The notes under the pieces are model-generated. The model made no database searches. It was not told the origin of the DNA and saw only the letters and a list, made by a program, of their open reading frames with translations. DNA of 64,000 nucleotides from an uncultured Rhodospirillaceae bacterium. GTDB taxonomy: Bacteria; Pseudomonadota; Alphaproteobacteria; Reyranellales; Reyranellaceae. Positions 11,333-20,371 of this stretch are shown here, one piece after another. The DNA lies in the NCBI GenBank assembly GCA_945952105.1, contig CAMFGZ010000010.1:1-64000 (forward strand). Direction: 5' to 3'. Each line of letters starts with the position of its first letter. The stretch's first letter is position 1. The position numbers and the translations under genes are program-made.

Positions 11333-11929
11333 GTGCCGATGCTCGCCTCTCGTCGTGTCGTGTTGCAGCTTGCCGCCGCTTCCGCGGTCTTCGCCGCCCT
11401 TCCTGTCGTTGCTCCGGCCGTCGCGGCCGATCCTGCGCAGCTCGTGCAGGGCACGGCGCAGCAGGTCATCGATATCGTCAAGACCAAGACGGGGGCCGCC
11501 CGCCAGGCCGCGATCCTGGGCGTCCTGCAGTCCAGCTTCGACATGCCCGCCATGGCGCGGTCGGCGCTCGGCACACACTGGAACCAGGCGACGGAGAGCG
11601 AGCGCGCGCGCTTCCTCAAGGCCGTCGCCACGGCGGAAGCCAAGGCCTACAGCGAGCGTTTCGGCCAGTATGGCGGTCAGACCCTGACCGTGGGCAAGGT
11701 GACGCCGCGCGCCAACGGCGTGACGATCGTCGACAGCCGCCTGAACCAGACGAGCGGACAGCCGATCAAGCTCGAATGGGAGATCCGCAACGACCGGATC
11801 ACCGACGTCAAGGTCGAGGGCGTCAGCATGGTCATGACTAGACGTTCGGATTTCAATTCCTACATCCAGAACAATGGCGGCAAGGTCGAGCCGCTGGTTC
11901 GGGAACTGGAAGCGCGGGCCGCCCAGTAG
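11333..11929 (+). CDS. mlaC: MlaC/Ttg2D-family periplasmic phospholipid carrier
   Basis: The protein has 198 residues. It has a signal peptide with twin Arg near the start (ASRRVVLQLAAASAVFAALPVV) and a cleavage site around AVAADP. The mature part has the ABC-toluene-tolerance/MlaC pattern: FDMPAMARSALGTHWNQATESERARFLKA (a helical hallmark), YSERFGQYGGQTL, and the beta-sheet end with VTIVDSRL, EWEIRN and ITDVKVEGVSMV. It shuttles phospholipid between MlaA and the inner-membrane complex. GTG at 11333 is 6 nt after AGGAG (11322-11326). The ATG at 11339 is an alternative. It is probably co-transcribed with mlaA. A weak hairpin (CAACGC...GCGTTG, 11252-11277) lies between the two. Confidence 0.9.
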   Translation: MPMLASRRVVLQLAAASAVFAALPVVAPAVAADPAQLVQGTAQQVIDIVKTKTGAARQAAILGVLQSSFDMPAMARSALGTHWNQATESERARFLKAVATAEAKAYSERFGQYGGQTLTVGKVTPRANGVTIVDSRLNQTSGQPIKLEWEIRNDRITDVKVEGVSMVMTRRSDFNSYIQNNGGKVEPLVRELEARAAQ

Positions 11930-12059
11930 GCGTGTACCCGTAGGCGTTCATCCACCCGAATTGCGAACAGGGGGCGCGCGGCGTAGTCTCCGGGAAGGGA
12001 GGCGTGTCGAGCGCATCGCGGGCGTCGCAGGGGACGGAAGCGGAGCGGAGGAGAGCGCC

Positions 12060-12899
12060 ATGGACAGCGCGGTATTCAAGAACCCGTCGGAGCCCCGTTC
12101 TGCGGATGTGCGCTCGGCAGACCTGCGCTCGGTCGATCCGGTGTGGGACCGCATACGCGAGGCTGCCCAGGCGGCCGCCGCTGGCGAGCCTGTGCTCGCT
12201 GGAACGCTTCATGCGACGATCCTCAGCCAGCCGCGCTTCGAAAGTGCCCTCAGCTATCACCTGGCACGCCTCGTCGGCACCACGGAGGTGCCTGCCGCGC
12301 TGATCCGCCAGACCTTCGAGGAGGCCTTTGCCGCCGATCCCGGCATCGGCCTCGCCGCGCGCGCCGACATCGTGGCGGTCGTCGATCGCGATCCGGCCTG
12401 CACCTCTCATCTCGACCCGCTGCTCTGGTTCAAGGGCTACCACGCGCTGCAGACCTATCGCGCCGCGCACTGGCTCTGGGTTCAGGGCCGGCTTACGCTC
12501 GCCCATTTCCTGCAGAGCCGCGCGAGTTCTCTGTTCGCCCTCGACATCCATCCGGGCGCTGTGATCGGCAAGAGCATCTTCATCGACCACGGCACCGGCG
12601 TGGTGATTGGCGAGACCGCCGTCGTCGAGGACGGCGTCTCCATGCTGCACGGCGTGACGCTGGGCGGTACCGGCAAGGAACGCGGCGACCGCCACCCCAA
12701 GGTGCGGCGCGGCGTGCTGCTCGGCGCCGGCGCGAAAGTGCTGGGCAATATCGAGATCGGCGCCTGCGCCAAGATCGCGGCCGGTTCGGTCGTGCTCGAT
12801 CCCGTGCCGGCCGGCTGCACGGCGGCCGGCGTACCGGCCCGCATCATCGGCTGCGTGGACGTGCCGGAGCCGGCGCTCGACATGGATCACCGGATCTAA
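12060..12899 (+). CDS. cysE: Serine O-acetyltransferase
   Basis: The protein has 279 residues. It acetylates serine with acetyl-CoA to O-acetylserine, the carbon acceptor for sulfide in cysteine synthesis. It has an N-terminal helical domain (AFAADPGIGLAARADI, RDPACTSHLDPLLWFKGYHALQTYR) and a C-terminal left-handed beta-helix of hexapeptide repeats (DIHPGAVIGKSIFIDHGTG region, GETAVVEDGV, LHGVTLGGTGK, RHPKVRRGV, GAGAKVLGNIEIG). The catalytic His/Asp (DHGTGVVIGE; HGVTLGG) are present. GGAGGAGA precedes the ATG. It complements the sulfate assimilation operon about 27 kb away, but is not linked to it. Confidence 0.95.
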   Translation: MDSAVFKNPSEPRSADVRSADLRSVDPVWDRIREAAQAAAAGEPVLAGTLHATILSQPRFESALSYHLARLVGTTEVPAALIRQTFEEAFAADPGIGLAARADIVAVVDRDPACTSHLDPLLWFKGYHALQTYRAAHWLWVQGRLTLAHFLQSRASSLFALDIHPGAVIGKSIFIDHGTGVVIGETAVVEDGVSMLHGVTLGGTGKERGDRHPKVRRGVLLGAGAKVLGNIEIGACAKIAAGSVVLDPVPAGCTAAGVPARIIGCVDVPEPALDMDHRI

Positions 12900-12950
12900 T
12901 CTTCACGGTCTGATGGCAGGCCGGCTCCCGGCCGCTCGGGGGAATGCCGG

Positions 12951-13778
12951 ATGCTCCACAGGTTCCGCGGGATCGCGCTCCATCTCTGGACGGTCGACAC
13001 GACGCCGTTCGAGCCCGCTCTGGCAGCGGCAAAAGAGGGCGGCTTCGACGCGGTCGAATTGCGCCGTGTCGATTTCATGCGGGCGCAGGAGAGCGGCCTC
13101 TCGAACACGGCGCTTCTGGGCCGCGTGCGCAGTCATGGACTGCCGGTCAGCGCCGTGGGCTGCGAGTATGGCTGGACCTTCGCGGCGAAGCAGGATCGCG
13201 AGCGTTTGTTCGCGTCGCTGCGGGAGGCCTGCGAGCGGGCGGTCATGCTCGATTGCGCGACGGTGATGAGCGGCATCGGGCCGGGTGATGCCTCGATGGA
13301 AGAGGGCGTGGCGAATATCCGGCACGCCGGCGAGATCGTGGAGCGGCACGGGCTGCGGCTCGCCCTCGAATACCAGTTCCAGCATCCCATCGTGAGCCGC
13401 CTCGACATCCTGCGCGAGCTGATCGCGAAGGCCGGGCAGAAGAGCGTCGGCCTGCTGCTCGATGCCTATCACCTGCAGCGCGGCGGCCGTCCCGGTCGCG
13501 GCTTCGAGGACGTGCCGGGCGCGGAAATCTTCTACGTGCAGTACAGCGACGTGCCCGATGCGCCGCCCAATGCCGCTCCGCCGGTCGATCGCCTGGCGCC
13601 GGGCAAGGGCGTGGTGCGCTGGAGCGAGCTGTTCCAGCTTCTTGCGGCCAAGGGCTACGACGGCTGGATCAGTTACGAAGCGCCCAATCCCGCGCACTGG
13701 AATCATCCCGCCATCGACGTGGCACGTGAGGGTGCGACGGCGACACGGCAGATGCTGGAAGCCGCCTTCGCAAGATGA
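12951..13778 (+). CDS. Sugar phosphate isomerase/epimerase-like TIM barrel
   Basis: The protein has 275 residues and is soluble. The pattern fits the xylose-isomerase-like (AP endonuclease family 2) barrel: LHLWTVDTTPFEPALAAAKEGGFDAVELR at the first strand, LALEYQ with a metal-ligand Glu, VGLLLDAYHLQRGG with Asp/His ligands, IFYVQYSDVPDA, and the final YDGWISYEAPN with the last Glu. Members include myo-inosose dehydratases, hydroxypyruvate isomerases and sugar epimerases. The substrate is not evident. It sits between cysE and a membrane-anchored unknown with no pathway context. Confidence 0.82.
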   Translation: MLHRFRGIALHLWTVDTTPFEPALAAAKEGGFDAVELRRVDFMRAQESGLSNTALLGRVRSHGLPVSAVGCEYGWTFAAKQDRERLFASLREACERAVMLDCATVMSGIGPGDASMEEGVANIRHAGEIVERHGLRLALEYQFQHPIVSRLDILRELIAKAGQKSVGLLLDAYHLQRGGRPGRGFEDVPGAEIFYVQYSDVPDAPPNAAPPVDRLAPGKGVVRWSELFQLLAAKGYDGWISYEAPNPAHWNHPAIDVAREGATATRQMLEAAFAR

Positions 13779-13800
13779 CCTGCGACCAGCCGCAGGATGG

Positions 13801-14502
13801 ATGAAGCCGACGCGATGGTTTAAGCCTGCGCCGATGGCGCAGAAGAAGAAGCCCCCGAGCAAACCCCGGAAGAGCGCCTCTTCCGCCAGGCCCAGGTCGC
13901 GCAAGCGCGCGGCGCCGGCCGCGGGACCCAAGCCGCTGCCGCCGCCGACCACGACGCTGCAGCAGGAACTGCGCATGATGGCGCACAGCGGCGCCCAATC
14001 GCTGCAGAGCCTGATCGTGTTCCTCGCCGTGGTGGTCGTGATCGTCGGCATCGGCATCGGCGCCTGGTCGATGCGGCCCGTCCCCAGCTACGCATCGGTC
14101 GAACAGAAGGCGGGCTCGCCGTTCGACGCGACCTTCACGGCGGAGAACACGAACCCGTGGTTTCCGATGAAGGGCCTCAAGCTCAATTGCGTGCTCGACC
14201 ATGTGCGCGCCTCGGGCCGCGAGCCGACCCTGATCGAGGCGACGGATGTGCGCTTTCCCGCCGGGGCCACCGACGAGTTGAAGTCGGGCGAGTCCGCGAC
14301 CTTCCGCTGCCCCTTCCGCGCGTTGTTCGGCCTGCCGCCGCTCGCCGAGGACTACAGCACCGCCCATCGCGCCCAGATCTACTTCCGAGCGACCTACGAA
14401 CTGCCGTTCTTCGGCACGATCCGCCTCAGCGACAACAGCGTGCCGTATTTCCTCAACACGCGCCTGCTGCCGCCGCGCTGGACCAGCAAGCCGGACGGCT
14501 AA
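13801..14502 (+). CDS. Membrane-anchored protein of unknown function
   Basis: The protein has 233 residues and is not recognised. The N-terminal ~60 residues are basic and proline-rich (KKKPPSKPRKSASSARPRSRKR), so cytoplasmic. One transmembrane helix follows at about residues 76-97 (SLIVFLAVVVVIVGIGIGAW). The remaining ~130 residues should be periplasmic, with two cysteines (LNCVLDH and FRCPFRA) that could form a disulfide, and a beta-rich composition resembling a small Ig-like or DUF domain. ATG at 13801 is used. The ATG at 13834 would drop 11 residues. The stop overlaps the tail of the convergent oxidoreductase reading frame. Confidence 0.7.
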   Translation: MKPTRWFKPAPMAQKKKPPSKPRKSASSARPRSRKRAAPAAGPKPLPPPTTTLQQELRMMAHSGAQSLQSLIVFLAVVVVIVGIGIGAWSMRPVPSYASVEQKAGSPFDATFTAENTNPWFPMKGLKLNCVLDHVRASGREPTLIEATDVRFPAGATDELKSGESATFRCPFRALFGLPPLAEDYSTAHRAQIYFRATYELPFFGTIRLSDNSVPYFLNTRLLPPRWTSKPDG

Positions 14503-14605
14503 CGCAAACCCGCGAACGGCTTCAGCCGTCGCGGATCGAAGTGCCGCAGCGGAACCTGGCTCGTCGCGCCGTCGAGGATCAGCTCGGCCATCGCCTCGCC
14601 TCGCC
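14499..14605 (-). pseudogene. Out-of-frame C-terminal tail of the DAO-family oxidase
   Basis: Beyond the TCGCC x3 tandem repeat (14591-14605) this frame encodes AMAELILDGATSQVPLRHF and on to LKPFAGLR before a TAG at 14499. This is the tail expected for the upstream oxidoreductase. Removing one 5-bp unit restores one continuous reading frame 14499-15604. Its stop overlaps the stop of the convergent plus-strand gene. Confidence 0.7.
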
Positions 14606-15604
14606 GGTGGCGGGGGCGTTGAGCATGCCCCACACGCTGTGGCCCGTGGCGACCCAAGCATTGTCGATGCCGGGGATCGCGCCGATCAGCGGCAGCCCGT
14701 CCTCGGTGACGGGACGGAAGCAGGCCTGATGCGCCACGATGGGCGCCGTCGCCAGGACAGGCGACACCGCACGGCACAGTGCTTCAAGGCAGTCGTGCGC
14801 GCCCTCGTCGCCGGCGATCTCGGCCGGATCGACCGGCAACGACGCGGTGCTGGACACCGCGCAGGCCCAGACCGTGCCATCGGCCCGGGCGAAGATCTCG
14901 GGGGTGAGGGCCTCGCCACCCGCCTCCTCGTATTCCAGGAACAGCGCCTCGGCCGGCACCGCGTCGCCGGTGCGGAAGACGAGACTGTGGCCCTTGAATC
15001 CGTAAACGGCGGGGAGCGGCAGCCAGCGCGACGCGAGGATCGACCACGGTCCCATCGCGATCACCACGCCGTCACCCTCGACGGTCTCGCCGGTATCGAG
15101 CACGACGCCGACAACGGCTCCATTGGCGGCCATCGTCAATCCGGCGGCCGTGCCATGTATCAACTGGGCGCCGTTGGCTTGCGCGCCGTGCATAAGGCCT
15201 TGCGTGAAGGCACGCGGCTCGACCAGCGCCGTCGTCTGCGGCGTGCCGATCTGGCCGGTCAGCGTGACGTCCGGCGACAACCACGGCCGCCCGGCACGAC
15301 CGCGGCCGCGGCGTCCCTCGGCGGCATGGCCCGCAAAGGTCGTGAGCGTGCGATAGCCCCACGGATTGCCAAGTTCTTCGGCGAGGCGCCCATGCAGCGC
15401 GAAGCTGCGGCGCGCCAGCCGGTCGAGCGCACTGCCGCGGCACCAGTCGAGGGCGAGGAACCCGCCGGACTTGCCCGAGGCTGCGCCGCCGACCTCATGT
15501 CGCTCGACCACGACCGGCGCCGCGCCGCGAAGGCTGAGGAAGTAGGCGATGGCGGCACCGATCGCGCCGCCGCCGCAGATGACGATCCGCCGGGGTCTGT
15601 CCAT
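14579..15604 (-). CDS. FAD-dependent amine/amino-acid oxidase (DAO family), C-terminus changed by frameshift
   Basis: The protein has 341 residues as read. The N-terminal FAD motif is intact (RIVICGGGAIGAAIAYFLSLRG, cited as the GxGxxG region) with Glu VVVERHEVGG and SGKSGGFLA. The DAO-family C-terminal strand RPVTEDGLPLIGAIPGIDNAWVATGHSVWGM is present. The family then continues ...NAPATGEAMAELILDG. Here the frame reads GEARRWPS and stops, because a TCGCC pentamer is present three times instead of two at 14591-14605. The expected tail is encoded in another frame down to 14499. The last about 30 residues are therefore replaced by five. The FAD and substrate lobes are otherwise complete, so partial activity is possible. 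Confidence 0.8.
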   Translation of the reverse strand: MDRPRRIVICGGGAIGAAIAYFLSLRGAAPVVVERHEVGGAASGKSGGFLALDWCRGSALDRLARRSFALHGRLAEELGNPWGYRTLTTFAGHAAEGRRGRGRAGRPWLSPDVTLTGQIGTPQTTALVEPRAFTQGLMHGAQANGAQLIHGTAAGLTMAANGAVVGVVLDTGETVEGDGVVIAMGPWSILASRWLPLPAVYGFKGHSLVFRTGDAVPAEALFLEYEEAGGEALTPEIFARADGTVWACAVSSTASLPVDPAEIAGDEGAHDCLEALCRAVSPVLATAPIVAHQACFRPVTEDGLPLIGAIPGIDNAWVATGHSVWGMLNAPATGEARRWPS

Positions 15605-15675
15605 GCGCTTCGAGACTAGCGCAAAGCCGTCCGTGGCGGCAGCATATGGGCCGGACCGCCGCGGGAGCCTCGCTC

Positions 15676-17328
15676 ATGGACGACTATTACGATCTCGGCG
15701 CCTACAAGCGCACCGTCACTACGTCTTCGCCGCAGACACAGCTCTGGTTCGATCGCGGACTGAACTGGCTCTATGGCTTCAACCACGCCGAGGCGATCAA
15801 GTGCTTCGAGAAGGCGCTGGAAACCGATCCCGGCTGCGCCATGGCGCACTGGGGCATCTCCTACGCCGCCGGTCCGAACTACAATCTTCCCTGGCACCGC
15901 TACGATCCGGCCGGCAAGAAGCGTGCGCTGGAAGCTTCCTACGATGCCATGCAGCGCGCGCTCGCCGCCGCGCCCAACGCCTCGACGGTCGAACAGGCTC
16001 TCATCCGCACCTTGCCGGCGCGCTACCCGCAGCGCGAGGTGATCGAGGACCAGACGACCTGGGACAAGGCCTTCACCGTCGAAATGCGCAAGCTGTTCAA
16101 GGCCCATCCGCACGATCTCGACCTCCGCTCGGTCTATGCCGAGGCGATCATGAACGAGACGCCGTGGCAGATGTGGGACCTCAAGAGCGGCCAGCCGACG
16201 CCGGGCGCCGGCACGGAGGAGGCGGTTGAGGTGCTGGAGAGCGCCTTCCGCGACATTCCCGCGAGCTGGGACCATCCCGGCCTGCTGCACCTCTACGTCC
16301 ACCTTATGGAGATGTCGCCGTTCCCACAGCGCGCCCTGCGCGCCGGCGACCGGCTGCGCGATCTCGTGCCGGACTCGGGCCACCTCGTGCACATGCCGAC
16401 CCATATCGACGTGCTGTGCGGCAACTATCGCGACGTCGTGGTCTACAACCAGAAAGCCGTGGTGGTCGACCGCAAGTATCTCGCACGCGAGGGTGCCCTC
16501 AACGTCTATTCGATGTATCGCAGCCACGACCATCACTTCATCGTCTACGGCGCCATGTTCCTCGGCCAGTACACGCCGGCCATCACCGCGGCGCAGGAGC
16601 TGATCGACACCACGCCCGAGGAACTGCTGCGCATCCAGTCGCCGCCGATGGCCGATTTCGTCGAGGGCTATCTCTCGATGAAGCAGCACGTGCTGGTGCG
16701 CTTCGGCAAGTGGCGCGAGATCATCGCGCAGGAGCTGCCGAAGGATCCGGAGCTCTACTGCTCGACCACGGCGATGACGCTCTACGCCAAGGGTGTGGCT
16801 CATTCGGTTCTGGGTGAGATCGAGCAGGCCGAGCGGGCGCGCGCGGCCTTCCGCGCCGCCAAGGCGCGGGTGCCGGAGAGCCGGCGCCTGCACAACAACA
16901 CCATGGTCGACCTGCTGGCCATCGCCGAGGAGATGCTGACCGGCGAACTGGAGTATCGCCGCGGCAACTTCGACCTCGCCTTCGCCCATCTCCGCCGCGC
17001 CGTCGAACTCGACGATTCGCTGCCCTACGACGAGCCCTGGGGCTGGATGCAGCCGACCCGCCACGCGCTGGGCGCGCTGCTGCTGGAGCAGGGCCATCTC
17101 GCCGAGGCCGAGGCCGTCTATCGCGCCGACCTCGGCTTCGACGGCAAGACCAACCGCGCCTGCTGGCATCCCGAGAATGTGTGGAGCCTGCACGGCTTGC
17201 ACGAATGCCTGACGCGCCGCGGCGAAACGGTCGAGGCGCCTCTGATCAAGGCGCGTCTGGATCTGGCATCGGCGCGGACGGAGTTCCCGGTGCGTGCATC
17301 GTGCTTGTGCCGAAGGGAAGCCGCTTAG
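15676..17328 (+). CDS. Tetratricopeptide-repeat protein of unknown role
   Basis: The protein has 550 residues and no signal peptide. Its N-terminal segment, WFDRGLNWLYGFNHAEAIKC followed by ALETDPGCAMAHWGISYAAG, is the hallmark of an uncharacterised TPR family common in proteobacteria. More TPR-like helical pairs follow: ALRAGDRLRDLVPDSGHLVHMPTHID, RRGNFDLAFAHLRRAVELD and LGALLLEQGHLAEAEAVYRADL. The conserved His/Trp residues (HLVHMPTHID, ACWHPENVWSLHGLHE) suggest more than a scaffold, but no catalytic family is recognised. Start at 15676 follows GGGAG (15663-15667). An earlier in-frame ATG at 15646 lacks a better site. Confidence 0.85.
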   Translation: MDDYYDLGAYKRTVTTSSPQTQLWFDRGLNWLYGFNHAEAIKCFEKALETDPGCAMAHWGISYAAGPNYNLPWHRYDPAGKKRALEASYDAMQRALAAAPNASTVEQALIRTLPARYPQREVIEDQTTWDKAFTVEMRKLFKAHPHDLDLRSVYAEAIMNETPWQMWDLKSGQPTPGAGTEEAVEVLESAFRDIPASWDHPGLLHLYVHLMEMSPFPQRALRAGDRLRDLVPDSGHLVHMPTHIDVLCGNYRDVVVYNQKAVVVDRKYLAREGALNVYSMYRSHDHHFIVYGAMFLGQYTPAITAAQELIDTTPEELLRIQSPPMADFVEGYLSMKQHVLVRFGKWREIIAQELPKDPELYCSTTAMTLYAKGVAHSVLGEIEQAERARAAFRAAKARVPESRRLHNNTMVDLLAIAEEMLTGELEYRRGNFDLAFAHLRRAVELDDSLPYDEPWGWMQPTRHALGALLLEQGHLAEAEAVYRADLGFDGKTNRACWHPENVWSLHGLHECLTRRGETVEAPLIKARLDLASARTEFPVRASCLCRREAA

Positions 17329-17432
17329 ATCATGCTTCGCCAGATCAACAACGTAATGGCGAAAATCTCTTCGCTATTTCGTGTGGACTGTCTAGGTTGG
17401 TGTCCCTTGCATCGCCATCGCTTCGGACGCTC

Positions 17433-18125
17433 ATGTATTTCAGGATTATTGCCTTCTTGTTCGCGGCTTTCTCGCTAGGTGCCTGCGAAAGCCCCGATTC
17501 TTCGCTCCTGAAGATGCCCTTGGCGCAGGATGCTCGCGGAAAGCTGGGGAGCATCGAGGTCATTGTCGCCCAATACCAGTCGCCTATCGGTGCCTCCTCG
17601 GCACCCACCCCGGGAGTGGGTCTCATAGGTGGCTTCGCCAGCGGCTTGAGCGGGGCCCTGCAACGAGAACGCGTCGAGCTCGTCAACAAGGCCCTGGCGA
17701 CTTTCAATTACGGCGACGACACTCTGCAGGCGACGCAGCAGGCCTTTGCCGGCATCGTCGGGCCCAGGATTCGGGTTTCCCCGACGGTGGTTCGCTCGCC
17801 CGAGGAGTGGACGGCGGCGTACAAGGCCTCCACGGCAGATGCCGTCCTCTTCTTCTACATTCACTATTCTATTGCCGGTGATCAGCGGCCGCTCCAGTTC
17901 AACGGGATGCTGATGTTGCTCGCCAGGTCAGGGGCGCTGCGGAAGTCCGAGCCCGATCCACAGGCAGATTCGAAGGAGAGCGACATCATCTTCCGGGGCC
18001 ACAAGGGAGTGACCCGCTATTTCATGGGCGCAGACTCGCCCACGAGGGTGCGCAGCGAGTATGACGCGGCAGCGCGCGAATTGGCCGCCTGGGCGGCCAC
18101 CGAAGCCAGCGCGCTGCTCAAATAG
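17433..18125 (+). CDS. Putative lipoprotein, unknown function
   Basis: The protein has 230 residues. It begins with a short signal peptide and lipobox (FLFAAFSLGACES), so it is probably membrane-anchored in the periplasm. The mature part has a Gly-rich stretch (TPGVGLIGGFASGLSGALQRERVELVNKAL, described only), an ADAVLFFYIHYSIAG strand and a Gly/His pattern SDIIFRGHKGVTRYF. No family is recognised. The gene is less GC-rich than its neighbours around the start and has no strong Shine-Dalgarno, so the start is uncertain. It is convergent with the channel-like gene, with 4 nt between the stops. Confidence 0.62.
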   Translation: MYFRIIAFLFAAFSLGACESPDSSLLKMPLAQDARGKLGSIEVIVAQYQSPIGASSAPTPGVGLIGGFASGLSGALQRERVELVNKALATFNYGDDTLQATQQAFAGIVGPRIRVSPTVVRSPEEWTAAYKASTADAVLFFYIHYSIAGDQRPLQFNGMLMLLARSGALRKSEPDPQADSKESDIIFRGHKGVTRYFMGADSPTRVRSEYDAAARELAAWAATEASALLK

Positions 18126-18129
18126 GAGT

Positions 18130-18585
18130 TCATCGCTTCGCCGGTGGCAGCACCCTCTGGATCATCGCGAACAGGAACGCCGTCGTCAGGCCGAACAGCA
18201 GCATGCCGTTCACGGCTTCGAGCGCGCCCAGCATCTTCCACTGGTGGGCGAGGTGGATGGTGGTGTCGCCATAGGTGGTGAGTGCGCCCAGCGAATAGAG
18301 CATGGCCGAGCGGTTGTCGGGGATGGCGCCGAGATAGCGGAACGCCAACGCCCAGATGCCGCCTTCCAGGATGTGCAGCGTCGTCACCAGGGTGACGGCC
18401 ATCGCCATCACCAGCGAGAAGATGAGGGTGAAGTGGCGGCCGCGGTCGCGCATCGTGTCGAGCAGGCGGTCGACCCGGGCGGTGAAGACCGCCAGGCACA
18501 GGATATGGATGACGCAGGTAAGCGCGATCAGTGGCACGCCCCAGGCCCAGTCGTGGCCCCACTGGACCTCGTCGATCGGGTTCAT
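18130..18585 (-). CDS. Small pore-loop (two-TM ion-channel-like) membrane protein
   Basis: The protein has 151 residues. Hydrophobic segments lie at about 16-37, 52-74 and 122-145. Between the last two is a re-entrant pore-like segment ending MLYSLGALTTYGDTT (residues 95-109). The TTYGD motif is similar to, but not the same as, the K+ filter T-V-G-Y-G-D. This fits the ion_trans_2-like small membrane proteins of alphaproteobacteria rather than a proven K+ channel. The ATG at 18585 sits just upstream of the ettA stop region, 29 nt away, so the two genes may be co-transcribed. Confidence 0.72.
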   Translation of the reverse strand: MNPIDEVQWGHDWAWGVPLIALTCVIHILCLAVFTARVDRLLDTMRDRGRHFTLIFSLVMAMAVTLVTTLHILEGGIWALAFRYLGAIPDNRSAMLYSLGALTTYGDTTIHLAHQWKMLGALEAVNGMLLFGLTTAFLFAMIQRVLPPAKR

Positions 18586-18614
18586 GCCGCCGCCCGTCCT
18601 GCGCCCCTCGTTCC

Positions 18615-20291
<1,677 letters not shown>

Positions 20292-20371
20292 TGTAACCAA
20301 ATCCTTGTGTGGCGGAGCTTGTAGCGGCCCCGTCCAGACGGTTCAATGACGGCGGGGAGAAACGCGCACGC

